Shown piece by piece: positions 34,623 through 45,758 of a stretch of 64,000 nt of DNA. A program made the translations under genes and the position numbers. How positions within the stretch are numbered: the first letter of the stretch is position 1; every line of letters begins with the position of its first letter. The DNA lies in the NCBI GenBank assembly GCA_026027325.1, contig JAMSLZ010000001.1, positions 3,162,001 through 3,226,000 of the forward strand, written 5' to 3'. The notes under the pieces are model-generated. The model was not told the origin of the DNA. It made no database searches and saw only the letters and a program-made list of their open reading frames with translations. Source of the DNA: Actinomucor elegans. Taxonomy: Eukaryota; Mucoromycota; Mucoromycetes; Mucorales; Mucoraceae.

Positions 34623-36467
34623 TTAAAGCATGGCAGCTACGATAGCAGAGATAGCAACCAATGCAACGGAGGAAGGAATAACACGAGGTGCGGCATTAGT
34701 AGATTGAGCAGATGTGTTTGCATTACCAGCAGTAGCACTGTTAGAACCTCCGTTACTAGCAGGCTTGTTTGAGCCACCAGGAGCGACAGTATTGTTGGCA
34801 CCGGCAGGAGGACCAACGGGTTCAGTCACAAGTTGAAGATTGAATTCCTTGGCTACAGCATTGGATCTTTCAACAATCCATTGAACCAAACCCCAAGCAG
34901 CACCGCCACCATTAGCATTGGGAGCAGAGACGCCTTGCCACAAGTTTTGAGAGACTTGTTCAAAATTCCAGCCAAAGTTGATACCGGGAGACTTTTGAAC
35001 AATAGAACGATCCCATTGAAGGTCAGGCAACAAGAAGTTGTGAAGAGCCAAAACACGGTTAGTCAAAGTAGCGTTGTTGAACAAGACACGAACAGTTTCG
35101 GTCATGTACTTTTCAAAAGTAGCTCTCTTGTCAGGGTTTTCCAAAAGTCTGTTCATCATGATACCACCGGGATAACGAGTAGGGAATTCCTTGTAAGAGA
35201 CAGAAGTGAAAGCCATACCTTCGGGAGAAGCGAGGTTAACACCAAAGGTAGCATCGTAATCTTGACCCAAGAAATACCACTTGTTGGTCTCACCGTCCTT
35301 GTAGGCACCATCGTTGGTTTGACCCATCCAGTAACCATCCCAATGGCCAGCCAAGTATTCCATGACCATGAAACGCAAGAAATGGTCAGTATCGAACATT
35401 TCTTCAAACTTGGCAAGAGCAGCATTGTTGGTAACGTCGGTTTCGTTGAATGCCTTACAGAGAGGATCAAGAGCTTGATAACCTTCAGCATTGGCAGGGT
35501 TAGGAGCCCAAGAAGAATAACCATCGAGATTACCAGGATGGTAGAGGAAATCAGCACCACCCATACCGTCATACAAGAGACCACGGTTAGCAGGAGTCTT
35601 GCCACCATTGAATTGGGCATCAATGTAAGAGAATTCAGTGATATCATCCAACATATTGAAAGTACCGAAACCTTCACCGTTGATGAAGAGACGGACCATG
35701 TTGGCTTCGTTGGCATATGTACCAAGAGCATGAAGAACATCAGAGTAAAGACGCTCACGGATTTGAGTAGGGTCTTCTTCCATATGACGAAGCTTGAAGA
35801 AGTTACGGTTACCGAGGATATCACCGTCCTTTAATCTCCAATTCCAGGATTGTTTGGCATTGTTCTTCTTTTTACCGGCACCGTGGAGACCGAAAGTAAC
35901 ACCTTCGAAAGTGTTGACATAATCAGCACCAATAAAGGTCAATTTGCCTACAGTCTTTTCCTTGGGGACATTCTTTACAATGTTATCGAGAGCAGCAGCA
36001 TCACCATTGAAGAAGACGGTAGGAATATAGTTTTCATCAAAGATAGCTTGCTTGGGGCCCTTCTTTGTCCATTGAGGATCTTTTTCAATGGGCCAAGGCA
36101 ATTGAGGAATATTGGCATAAGTAACAGGACGGTTGTGGAAGTCATTCAAAGTAGAAGCCTTTGTGCTATCGAGAGCACGAGCGAAAGCTTCTTCAGTACC
36201 ACCAACAACGTACTATGAACTAATTAGTATCTATGCATTGTTTATGTAATAAAAAGTGCAATATACCTTGTATTCCTTGGCTGAGCCTACTTCAGCATCA
36301 CCACTGAAATAAGGTACACTGGGATCAGCAGCTGTAAGAGAAATTTGTTGACCATTGACTGAGACCTTGACGTCTGTAGCAGAAGGTGCAATGACATTGA
36401 ATTTGACAGTGGCGGCTTGAATGGCTACCAAGAAAGAGGTAGAAATAAGAGCAAGTGAAAGCTTCAT
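34623..36467 (-). CDS. CotH-like surface protein (GPI-anchored, atypical kinase fold)
   Basis: Exons 36467-36267 and 36212-34623, 596 aa, one 54-bp intron. A signal peptide (MKLSLALISTSFLVAIQA) opens the protein and a hydrophobic tail after a Ser/Asn/Gly/Pro-rich stretch suggests a GPI anchor. The CotH domain is complete. MGQTNDG at about 363-369 is the motif known from mucoralean CotH proteins, where family members act as host-cell ligands; related bacterial CotH proteins are spore-coat kinases. GQDYDATFG (about 382-390) matches the metal-binding part of that kinase fold. Codon choice is visibly biased to C-ending codons (AAC, TTC, GGT), so it may be highly expressed. A 333-codon antisense ORF across it is a consequence of this bias. 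Confidence 0.93.
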
Positions 36468-36932
36468 TAGTATATTTCTATTGTTAAAGGAAAGTAATAA
36501 TAATAAGAAAAGGTACGATTAATTGGAATAAATTCAATGGCCTTTAAATATCAAAAAAAAAAATCAAAGATGGTACCAAGTTTATTAATAGGAGTGGGGT
36601 GTTGCATCAACAGTCGTGTTACATGGATAAATTTTGGTGTATCCCCCCCCCCCTTTTTTATAAACTAGTGATCTCATGTGCCCTCGTTTTTTGGCTTGGA
36701 TTACACAGCAGTTTAAAAGGAGAGCCGAGAAAAATCCATTGTGTGATCGCCTTTTCGGTTTTATTTAGTCTATTTTTGAATGCGCCAGAAAACACGGTTC
36801 CAAGTCCGGGAAGATATCCATTTTTCGCGTCTGTTGCTTTTGATTGGCTGATCATGGTTTAGCCCAGTCATAAATATAGAATTCTCACCACACTGGGAGA
36901 TTTTTTTTTTGCTTTGTTTAGAAACGCGACAA
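36468..36932. promoter_or_regulatory. Divergent promoter between CotH-like and SGF29 genes
   Basis: 465 bp shared by genes on opposite strands. A TTTAAA box (36542-36547) stands about 75 bp upstream of the CotH start on the minus strand. A CATAAATATA element (36869-36878) stands about 55 bp upstream of the SGF29 start. A run of nine Cs (36644-36652) lies between them. Confidence 0.5.
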
Positions 36933-38076
36933 ATGGACCGTAAATCACGATCATCTCGAACTCATGATGAATCGTCAGAGGAATGGAGACAAATCTGTTT
37001 ATTGCTTTACAAGTTGGAAGGGATACAAAAAGAAGAAGAGACTATTATTAATAGTATAAACAAGATCCAATTAACCGTGGATATCGAGAAGGGTATGTAT
37101 GTGAAATTCTGCAACCCAAAGGGCTAATAAAAAAAGTGCAGGCATCACTGGTATAATTCAGCAGAAATTAAAAGATAATTATCGACGCGGCATTGAGTTA
37201 TCGACCAAAGAACAAAAGTACGTGTCATTTTACGCGTTTTCTGTTGGTGTTAACTGTATATAGGATTATTCAAGAGGTGGTTGAGAAACTTTCGATTTTG
37301 ATTGAACAAGGCAAGTTGTTATTTGAAGCTACACAATCATGTTTTTAATTCCTTTATATAGATCCCAAAAGGAAGAAAAGAAGATCAGAAATAGACACAA
37401 AGTTAGTTTAAAAAAAGAAGTAAAAGAAACAAGAAAAACTCGAGTTTTTATATATATTGAATCTCATCAATAGAATAACCACGAATGCCAGTGGTTCCAG
37501 TCATATATTAGCCAAAGGGACTACAGTAAGTTGTACTATGTTATGACTACTACTTTTTGCTCATTTGTATGTATAGGTCGCTGCAAGACAACCCAAGGAA
37601 AAGGATGAGGAATGGATATTGGCTGTTGTATTACAGTATCATGCAGAGAAGAACAGGTATCAAGTGGAAGATGTAGATCAAGATGATTTTGGAGAAAAGC
37701 AGTAAGTTGGAGTTATACATTTTTTTCTTCTTCTCACAAGTGAGATAGGCGTTACATGCTACCACCACGTTATGTAATTCCTGTTAAAACGTCTGAAGAA
37801 GCCAAATTATCACCTGAAATTCCTGCACAACAGGATGTCTTGGCTTTATATCCAGGCACAACCTGTTTCTATAAGGCTACTGTCATTGCACCACCAAGCA
37901 AGGTAAATCATGTCTTTTTTTTTTATTTTTTATTTTTTATTTTTTTTTTCACAACCCATACTTATTTTATTCAGAGCAAGGAAATCAAAAATTATCGCGT
38001 TCAGTTTGAAGATGATAATGATGAAGTAAAGTATATCATGCCAGAACACGTATTAGAGATGCCCAAGATAAAATAA
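36933..38076 (+). CDS. SGF29: SAGA-associated factor 29 (tandem tudor)
   Basis: Exons are 36933-37092, 37142-37217, 37264-37310, 37362-37401, 37474-37525, 37577-37701, 37749-37902 and 37975-38076, giving 251 aa. Sgf29 is the H3K4me2/3 reader of the SAGA acetyltransferase complex. The N-terminal half is a coiled coil (LYKLEGIQKEEETI, IIQEVVEKLSIL) and is followed by a basic KRKKRR patch. The C-terminal SGF29 tudor domain is clear: EEWILAVVLQYHAEKNRYQVEDVD, RYMLPPRYVIPV, LALYPGTTCFYKATV, then NYRVQFEDD. The third intron starts with GC (GCAAGT at 37311) instead of GT; only this donor keeps the frame on both sides. Confidence 0.94.
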
Positions 38077-39864
38077 ATGCAGGCCATTATTCTATAGCTA
38101 GTTTAGATAGTAATATATGCACCCCATTCATGTCATCTCGTGCTTTTACCTAAACAATTAGGCTAATTTCAAGTCTATCTTGATATACTGTGTATCTAGT
38201 TACATTTCAATTCGTTAGTAAATTGTATCACTCGACCATTAGACTGTACCAGAAAGCCTAAAATTCCAAGAATACTTTTTTTTGAATTGTTTTCGTCAAA
38301 GCACACGTGGTATCAGCAGACTCGTACAAGAAAAAAGTGCCGCCAGTTGGTTCTGACTCAATTATATGTAGTAGGCGGGTATTTTATTACTTTGGCTCAG
38401 ATTAATATATTTTGAATTATACCAGTGAGCTTATAAAGATAATTAAAAGGGTCTAAATGAGCCAACTTGTGTATGACAAAAAAAGAAGTTTCTGTCAAAA
38501 ACGTCCCCAACGGAATCATCCGCTTATTATTGTCATTATTATTTATAGTATCATAGACGTCAAATGTTTGTGGCTAAACAAAAACCGCATAAAAGCGCAA
38601 GATCTTCGTGACCAATCAAACAATAATAATGGGGTGATTCGTTGCTTGGGTACGCTTGGGCTTGTTTTGTTTCTTCAAACAACAATGCACTACATTTGCT
38701 AGCTAAGCCCGGTTAACATGTATTGTTTGTATCTTGGGGGGAGGAGCCGTTCCATAAATATATTTGTTTCAAAACACTGTATACATATTAATATACATTT
38801 TGCAAGAATAGAACTCTAGCATCAATAGAGCATTTTACAAGTGGGTTGGTCTGAAAGAGCACTGTAGTGTCTATACTTTTATCTTGACTATGTTTATTGA
38901 TGATAGATTCAGATGCAAATGTGTAAGGTGGATTGGGAATCTAATTTCACATTTGGTAGTGTAACAAATAACGAACATCTGGCACCTACCAATGGCAATA
39001 CGCATTTTACCCAAGTAGACTCATCTGAAAAAATAAAATAAAAACGTACTTTTGCCCGGAAATATCTCGATTTGTTATTGATCTCAACAGTGAGAACTTG
39101 GACTGCAAACACCGATTACAATCACCACTTGGCAATGCATGTCGACTTTATGCATTTCATTATGATATGATACCAAGTATGAGTTCATCCGAGCATAGAT
39201 TTACATGATCACTGAACATGATGTATCTTGGGTGGGATGCTAATTTAAGGGACAAGTTGTCATGTAGTGGAGCTTTCATTTCAAACGCAGACAGTTGTGC
39301 GTTTCAGAAGATATCATCTATTGTAGCACTTGACACCGGCATTGCATACTTACGTACGTTGGTCTGTTTACCAAGAGCAGACTTGGCGTTGTAATTTTCC
39401 CGCGGATAATTTTCATCGATCCGATAGAAATAGATCAAGTTCTATGCCTTTTTTGATAGAGTGAAAAAATAAAAATAAAAAATGAAATACCGCTATCCAA
39501 TAAAACCAACACTCCTTAATTCAGTGGTGTTCACATAATAACAAGCTACCATTCATAGTAATTGACAAACATCCTTATTCGATCTGTACTACGACGTACA
39601 TTCCATATAAGTTTCCTTGTAGACACTTGAAGAATGTGCTTATATACCATTTTGCTATGAATATACCCCCTATTATCATCATCAACCTGTCTATTTGAAT
39701 CAGCCAGTAGAATTATTCTCTGCTGACAGGTGTTTTGTAATAAAGCAGGAGCAGAAATTGCAAGTATTGACATGCCCACGTTGATAAATACATCTGGTTT
39801 ATTAGTAGTTTGCGATTAGGAGAGAATAATTTATGATCTACATGGTCAAGTTTGTATGAAGTGA
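38077..39864. other. Intergenic between SGF29 and G-beta 3' ends
   Basis: About 1.8 kb where two genes converge. It contains short ORFs (38457-38702 plus, 39779-39546 minus) without protein-like composition. No repeat or RNA gene was recognised. Confidence 0.4.
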
Positions 39865-41029
39865 TTAAGCCCATACTTTTAATAAATTATCCCAACTACC
39901 AGTGCATAACGCCATACCATCTGTCGATACGCCTAAACAAGAAACTCGGTTTTCATGCCCACTTAGCGTACCTACACGCTCGCCTCTTAACGTATCCCAA
40001 ACATGACAATGATAATCATCATAGCCACCAAACAATAATCTACCCGAGATAGAGAAATCAACCGATGTGATACCACTAAATACTTGATCATGCGTAAAGA
40101 TGTTTAATTCTCGGTCAGCACGCAAATCAAATAATCGACAGCTGGCGTCATCAGAACCTGTACCGATGGCGTTCCCGTTAGGAAAGAATTGAACTGCATT
40201 AATATCTGATTCATGGCCACTAAATGATTGTACGCATTTCCTGCTTCGAATATCCCATATTTTTGCGGTAGCATCGCAAGCACCCGACACAAATATACTC
40301 GGATTAATGGAGGAAATAGATAGACTATGTGCATACATGTACAATGAGCTTGGTTGCTACAATTTATGCGCTTACCCAACTTACCTCATCACGTCGCCTG
40401 TGTGATCTGTAAATTCATCCAACTTGACACCTGCATCAACATCCCAAAGCACACACGTCGTATCCCCACTGGAGCTTAGAATTTGACTATCGCTCAAGAA
40501 CCGACAGCAGCTTAAATAGCCTGTATGTCCTGTCAACTCTCTTGCTGGATTGGTAGGTGAATCCTTTTGCTTTAAATTAAATATCGAACATATGTTGTCT
40601 AATCCACCAGAAGCTACAAAATGACCACTAGGTGCATAAGCGCAGGTCATGACCCAAGAGGATTTCAGAGGAATAGCATAAATCTTGTTGGTCGAAAAAG
40701 CGTCCCAGACTAACAGTTTTCCATCTTGTGAAGCAGATACTAAATGTCGTTTATCGCAAGACCAATGCATGGCATAAATCTTTGCTAAATGACCTTTGAG
40801 TGTACGTCGTACTTTCATAGTCAATTTTGGTATCTTGTCGACACTTTGTGCAACTTGATTCACTATTGAAAGCTAGTTATAATGTATATCACTTGTTAAA
40901 GGTATGATTTATTTTACGTGTTGTATCAGCCAGAGTTTCTTTTTTTTGCTTGATTCTTTCTTTCAACTGCTCGGCCTCTCTTCGAGCAGCCATGGTTCTT
41001 GTGGAAATGTCATTTGTACTGGAGCTCAT
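39865..41029 (-). CDS. Heterotrimeric G-protein beta subunit
   Basis: Exons 41029-40918, 40862-40385 and 40324-39865, 349 aa, the usual length. The N-terminus is a coiled coil ([18 protein letters not shown]) that pairs with G-gamma. Seven WD40 blades follow, with [31 protein letters not shown] first and [11 protein letters not shown] at the very end, as in G-beta (Ste4/Gpb) and unlike RACK1. Other typical segments are [16 protein letters not shown] and [18 protein letters not shown]. It transmits pheromone or nutrient signals from 7TM receptors at the plasma membrane. The first exon was found by extending upstream of the first long open stretch; the 55-bp intron joins DTT to LNQVAQ. Confidence 0.96.
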
Positions 41030-42618
41030 TCTCTATTTACATTCAAATGGAGGAAAGAAAAAAGGGAAAAAAAAAAAGAAAGAGCGGAGAAAAAAAAACA
41101 GATCATGTAATAGCAAACAAAAAGCGAGTAACATCATTGGTCAAAAGGTGCTCAGGCTCTTTTTTTTTTATTGGTGATGTAAAATCCAGACAGTCAATAC
41201 CAATTAAATTGATAAAGGACAATTACTACATGAAATAGAATGTATATATATATATATATAAAGATGTCAGCAAAGTGACACATATTCTATGATAGTTGAC
41301 GAAAAACCATCCATCATCTACAATGAAAAGAGTCCAGTGCTAATCAAAATCAAAACAGAATCTTTTTTCGTTTTGTAAAACATGAGATTCTACATGATCT
41401 TCCTGAACTGCAACTCTAACTCTATATAGGATAAAAAGTATGAAAAGGAGACCATATGTGTGTAACGGTCCGTGCAAGCCAAGCCCCCTTCTTTTTTGAT
41501 GCGACGATTGACTTAGGGAGTATGAATAAGGTTTTGGGGCTCAATATCAAAGAAGTATAACCCAGTAGAAGACCTGTAATATTAATTAGAACTTAGTAGA
41601 TTGGTAAAAGGTGAATTAAAGGATTGGGATCACTAATTTTCGTTTTTTTTTTTTGGTCTTTAATACAGCTTTTGTATCGTAGAAATAACAGGACAGATGC
41701 ATGATACTTTTACAAAATTTATGCAAAGTTTTAATACGTATCGAATAATATAAAACTTGATTGCATTATGTATACAGGCTCATGGAATATAACTGGTGAA
41801 TGCGCGGTTTTTTTATGTGTTGCATGCTTAAAAGTCAAAATCTTTATACTAAAAAAAAATACCAACAAGATAGAAATGTATTCTTTCCAATACAAAAAAA
41901 ATGCCCCTGCGTTGTAAACTATGCCCTGAAAACAAGTGGTTTATATCATCAATTAAAATGTCAAAGTTTCAGAAAAACGAGACAAAGGATATTTGCCTTG
42001 AAAATTTTTTCTTCTTCATTGACGCTTTTCATTGGATAATGGCAGCTTTTTTTTGTCTTCAAATGTTTTCTTACATAAATTTGAAGTGGCCTTTGCCTAA
42101 TAAAATACAGATATAGATACAGAGTCATATTAGTGCAGTTTGTGAAAAATACCATTTTGTATGGAACGATCTAGAAAATTTGTCATGTTTGTATTAAAGT
42201 ATTAATTTATCCTTGACTTATATACACTTTTTCTGTTCTTTGGTTTTTTATACCATAGTTCAGACTTTTCATCTGGAAGAACATCTATCAATGTGAAAAA
42301 GTGGCTACAATAAAATCATCCTTAAGCGAGTTTTTTTAACTTTTTTCTTTCAAATTTCTTTTGATTGGATGACGGTATTCTAATATGTATTTTTCAAATC
42401 TTTATTTTCTTGCTTGACTTTGAAGCAATATTCGTATAATATAAACCTCAACATAAGTATAAAGAGTTATACCATTGTATGTAAAGTACTACATTATATA
42501 GCGAATGGCGATGAAATCACGTCAATTTTGCTTTAAATATCGATTTATATTGAATTTCTCAAGTTTTGATTTTTAGGAAATAGCTTATACATTGTGCAAG
42601 AAAAATATATAAGCCAAT
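41030..42618. promoter_or_regulatory. Divergent intergenic region between G-beta and bZIP genes
   Basis: 1.6 kb. It starts with the purine-rich (on plus) leader of the G-beta gene (41045-41100). A TA microsatellite lies at 41242-41260. The rest is AT-rich with poly-A and poly-T tracts. No coding region supported. Confidence 0.45.
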
Positions 42619-42835
42619 ATGTAAATATACTTCCAAGTACCGTAAATGTATACAAATGAAACTTATTCCTAGGAATCGAGCTCTTTTAGCTCACAAAAAT
42701 ACTTCATTACTTAAAGTTTTCGGCCTGAGGGCATCCGAAACTGAGCTTTCTGCGTTTAAAAACCCGCTTCACGCATAGAGAGTTCGAACTCTTTTTTTTT
42801 CCCTTTTATCTGGAGCATACATGTTCTGTATGTAG
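42619..42835 (+). promoter_or_regulatory. Candidate uORF cluster upstream of the bZIP gene
   Basis: Four short ORFs precede the bZIP start codon. They are ATG-TAA at 42619-42624, an 8-codon ORF at 42646-42672, a 40-codon ORF at 42656-42778 and a 4-codon ORF at 42821-42835, which itself ends with ATG-TAG only 11 bp before the main ATG. Stacked uORFs are the known basis of translational control of GCN4/CPC1. The region also has a TTTCGG/CCGAAA stem pair (about 42718-42740) and the 14-bp palindrome AGAGTTCGAACTCT (42779-42792). Whether all are transcribed depends on the unknown start site. Confidence 0.45.
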
Positions 42836-42846
42836 CTATCCGAAAT

Positions 42847-43622
42847 ATGAATACCGATTATAATCTTAATCCTAGTCATTCAGCATCTTTATTTCCACCT
42901 TTAACTGATCAACACAACACGAACGATAATTTGAAACGAGATCGACAAGGCGAGTTGCTTTGGAACAATGTAAATACATTTGCTATCCCTGATGATTCAG
43001 AAACTGCTACTGTTACTTCTCCACCTTCTGCTTCATTCGAGTTGAGATATCCGTCTGGTCTAAAAATCGCCCATATCAATGCAGGTTCCAGTAGTAGTAG
43101 TAATAATAATAATCGAGAGGACTCTACAGCATTTAATATTTCTTGGGGCGGTAATGATAAGCCTCCAAGTGAACTGCATCCAGAACCCGAGCCAGAACAA
43201 CCTGTCAAGCTGACAAGGCCTTTGCCCAAGCCAAGAGGTATCCGCAAGTTGCCTGAGCCTGAACCGTCTGAAGATGGTACGATTGATGAGGATACATTGA
43301 AGCGTCGCAAGGTATAGTGTAAGCAAATATTGTCATCTGATCATTTTGCTTACAAAAAGATAAACAATAGAATACGGACGCGGCAAGAAGGTCACGTATG
43401 AAGAAGTTTATGAAGGTGGATCAACTGGAAACCAAGGTTGCTACTCTGCTGGCGGAGAACGCCAAATTGACACTGAGTAACGCAGTATTGGAATCAGAGA
43501 AACGAAGCTTACATGCTAAAGAAAATGAATACAAGAAACGAATTAAATACCTTGAAGATATTATGATTTGTCAAGGGTGGGATTTTGATAATAACCATCA
43601 TAATAGTAGTGATCAATGGTAA
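42847..43622 (+). CDS. Gcn4/Cpc1-type bZIP transcription factor
   Basis: Exons 42847-43311 and 43371-43622, 238 aa. The basic region is KRRKNTDAARRSRMKKFMK (about residues 152-170), matching the NTxAARRSR core of Gcn4/Cpc1 factors, and is split by the 59-bp intron just after RRK. A leucine zipper follows (L176, then V/L/L/L heptads up to YLEDIM). The N-terminal 150 residues are acidic/Ser/Pro-rich, fitting activation regions, with a PEPEPEQP stretch. Gcn4 family factors activate amino-acid biosynthesis genes on starvation. The uORF cluster upstream supports, but does not prove, the same type of control. Confidence 0.87.
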
Positions 43623-43773
43623 ATATGAAGGGCTATTAAGTTGAACCTCAGATGAACACCAAATATACATTCCTTTGTGTAATCCAGTTTATAAATAAAC
43701 GGCTAACTTTCATTATAAAAAAGAAAAAAAAATAAAAAAAAACTTTTTTCTATTCTTTTATCTCATTAACAAC

Positions 43774-45758
43774 ATGTCTACTGAAGACGTAACTGTAAGT
43801 CTTTCCCGTTTAGCTCTAGCAAAGGCTATCAAGACACCAGATGCAGGTGAAAAAGAAGCTGAGCCATGGACAAAAAGTATCATCTTTCATCAAGCTCATA
43901 TTGACCCTCAAATGAGACAATCCATACTGAATCCACAACAACAGCGTAGAAATAACCGCCAACCAAGACAACAATATAGACAGCAACAACACCATCAACA
44001 ACCACAACCACAACAGCAGAGATACCCCTCTCAACAGCCTCGTAATGCTTCTCCCATGCAACGCGTAAGGTCTGATGAAATGCCTGCTACTATCAGACAG
44101 CCTGTTCGACCTCAGCCGCCATCACAAAGGCCTTCTTCTAACAGTAGCGGTGGAAGGTCTTCCTTATCTTCAGGAAAAATAGGTAAATGAAATAACTATC
44201 ATCACACGATTTGGTAATGCTCAACAAGTGTGTTAATAGCCGTACAAACCAAGACTGGGCGTCGGTTTGTACCTAGTGACGATGAAGAAGAAGAAGAGTC
44301 GGAAGAGTCTGACGAAGAAGAGGAGTCTGATAATGAACAAATAAACCATCACAAGATCAATGTAGTCAAACCAACTACTCCAACTGTGCAAAAAATGACA
44401 CCGCCTGTGCCAACAATCCCTCCTGTCTTTGTCGATACAAAAGGTAAAAATACTACGACTACAACAACAACAAAGCGTATCATTGAGCCAAGCGATGATG
44501 AGTCTGATGAGTCTGAAGAGTCTGAAGAGTCTGATGAAGAGCCAGAAGTCAAAGGTAAAAAGAGATGAAACACGTGGCAAATATTAGCCCGCACAAAGAA
44601 CTAAAAAAGGTAATGTTACTTGTAGAAGAAGAAGAAGATGAACAATTGTATGCTCGTAGAATGTCTACTTTGAGACAGTTAGAACGTGGCAATAGTGTAC
44701 ATCGTAGAACGAGATCTACTGGGGATATATTACCGCCTGCTGAAGCATTCTCTGAGCCTGCGACTGCCCCTAATAATAATGGTGGCAAATTGGGTTCTAT
44801 TGAACAATGGCGCCAAACAGTCATGGAAGCTGAAGATATGACACTTCCTTCAAGTGATTCCTTGGCTTCTCCAATGTTAGAAGAAGAAGAAGAGGAAGAA
44901 GAAGATGAGGATGATGATACTTCAAATATGGTCGAAGAGCCTCTTGTTCGCTCTAGTCATACACCAGTACCAGTGAGACAGCAGCATTCACCCATGCCAT
45001 TCCAGCAGCCAGAATCCCGTAACAGAAGATCCACAATAGGTGAACTAGACATGTTTTATTTCCAACAACAACAACAACAACAATTATACAATATGCAAAT
45101 GCAACAGGCTATGCAAATGCAACAAGCTCAACAAATGGTTCAAATTCAACAATACCAAGCCATGCAAATGCAACAACAACAGCAACAACAACAACAACAA
45201 CATTCTCGTAAGCAAAATAACCGAAAGAGTGTATCTGCTATGGATTTGATGTTGCAATTGGAACAGGAAAAGGCTGCCTCACGCAAGAACAATAAAAAGA
45301 AGCTGCCTGATCCATCCAAAGCTACTTTGGCGGAAGGTCTATTAAGTACAGTGCCTCAACAAGGTCAACACAATATCAATTTCCAACACCAAGTGAGATT
45401 GCAGCAAAAGCAAATGACACGAGCTAGTAAAAGTGATTATCAATTACAACAACAACAACAACAGCAGCAACGCAGCAGACCACCAAGCTCTATGATGATG
45501 TATAGTAACGCAAATAATAGTAGATCTGGAATGATTCGTAGCGAAAGTTCGCCTATACCAACCATTAGTATGTCAACTCCTATTAATCAAGCCTACTTAA
45601 TACCTCAACAACCACAGCCATATCAGCAACAACAACAAATGATGCCCATGATGAACCCCAGTAGATCATCACAGTATTTACCTTATCACAATAATAACAA
45701 CAGCAGCAATAACGTGTCAAAAAGAATGAGCACCTATTCTAATCTTAATAAATTTTAG
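43774..45758 (+). CDS. Gln-rich, acidic low-complexity protein of unknown function
   Basis: Exons 43774-44182, 44240-44554 and 44626-45758, 618 aa. I do not recognise a domain. The N-terminus (LSRLALAKAIKTP, WTKSIIFHQAHIDPQMRQSIL) looks folded or helical. It is followed by a Q/R/P-rich region (about 50-125), an acidic segment after GRRFVPSDDEEEEE (about 148-165), a second DESDESEESEESDEEPE segment, and another long EEEEEEEEDEDDD run. The last 250 residues have several poly-Gln tracts, one of 11, with MQMQQ repeats and serines. Such composition is common in condensate-forming or transcription-related proteins, but no function can be assigned. It starts about 150 bp after the bZIP stop on the same strand. 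Confidence 0.8.

Noticed and set aside
35156..35824. 222-codon minus-strand ORF
   Set aside because: Out-of-frame shadow inside the CotH-like coding exon, with repetitive S/V/L composition.
34833..35834. 333-codon plus-strand ORF
   Set aside because: It is fully antisense to the CotH-like gene and results from that gene's codon bias; it has no domain and no intron logic.
42909..43310. 133-codon minus-strand ORF
   Set aside because: Antisense shadow of the bZIP first exon; the plus-strand frame joins a clear bZIP domain.
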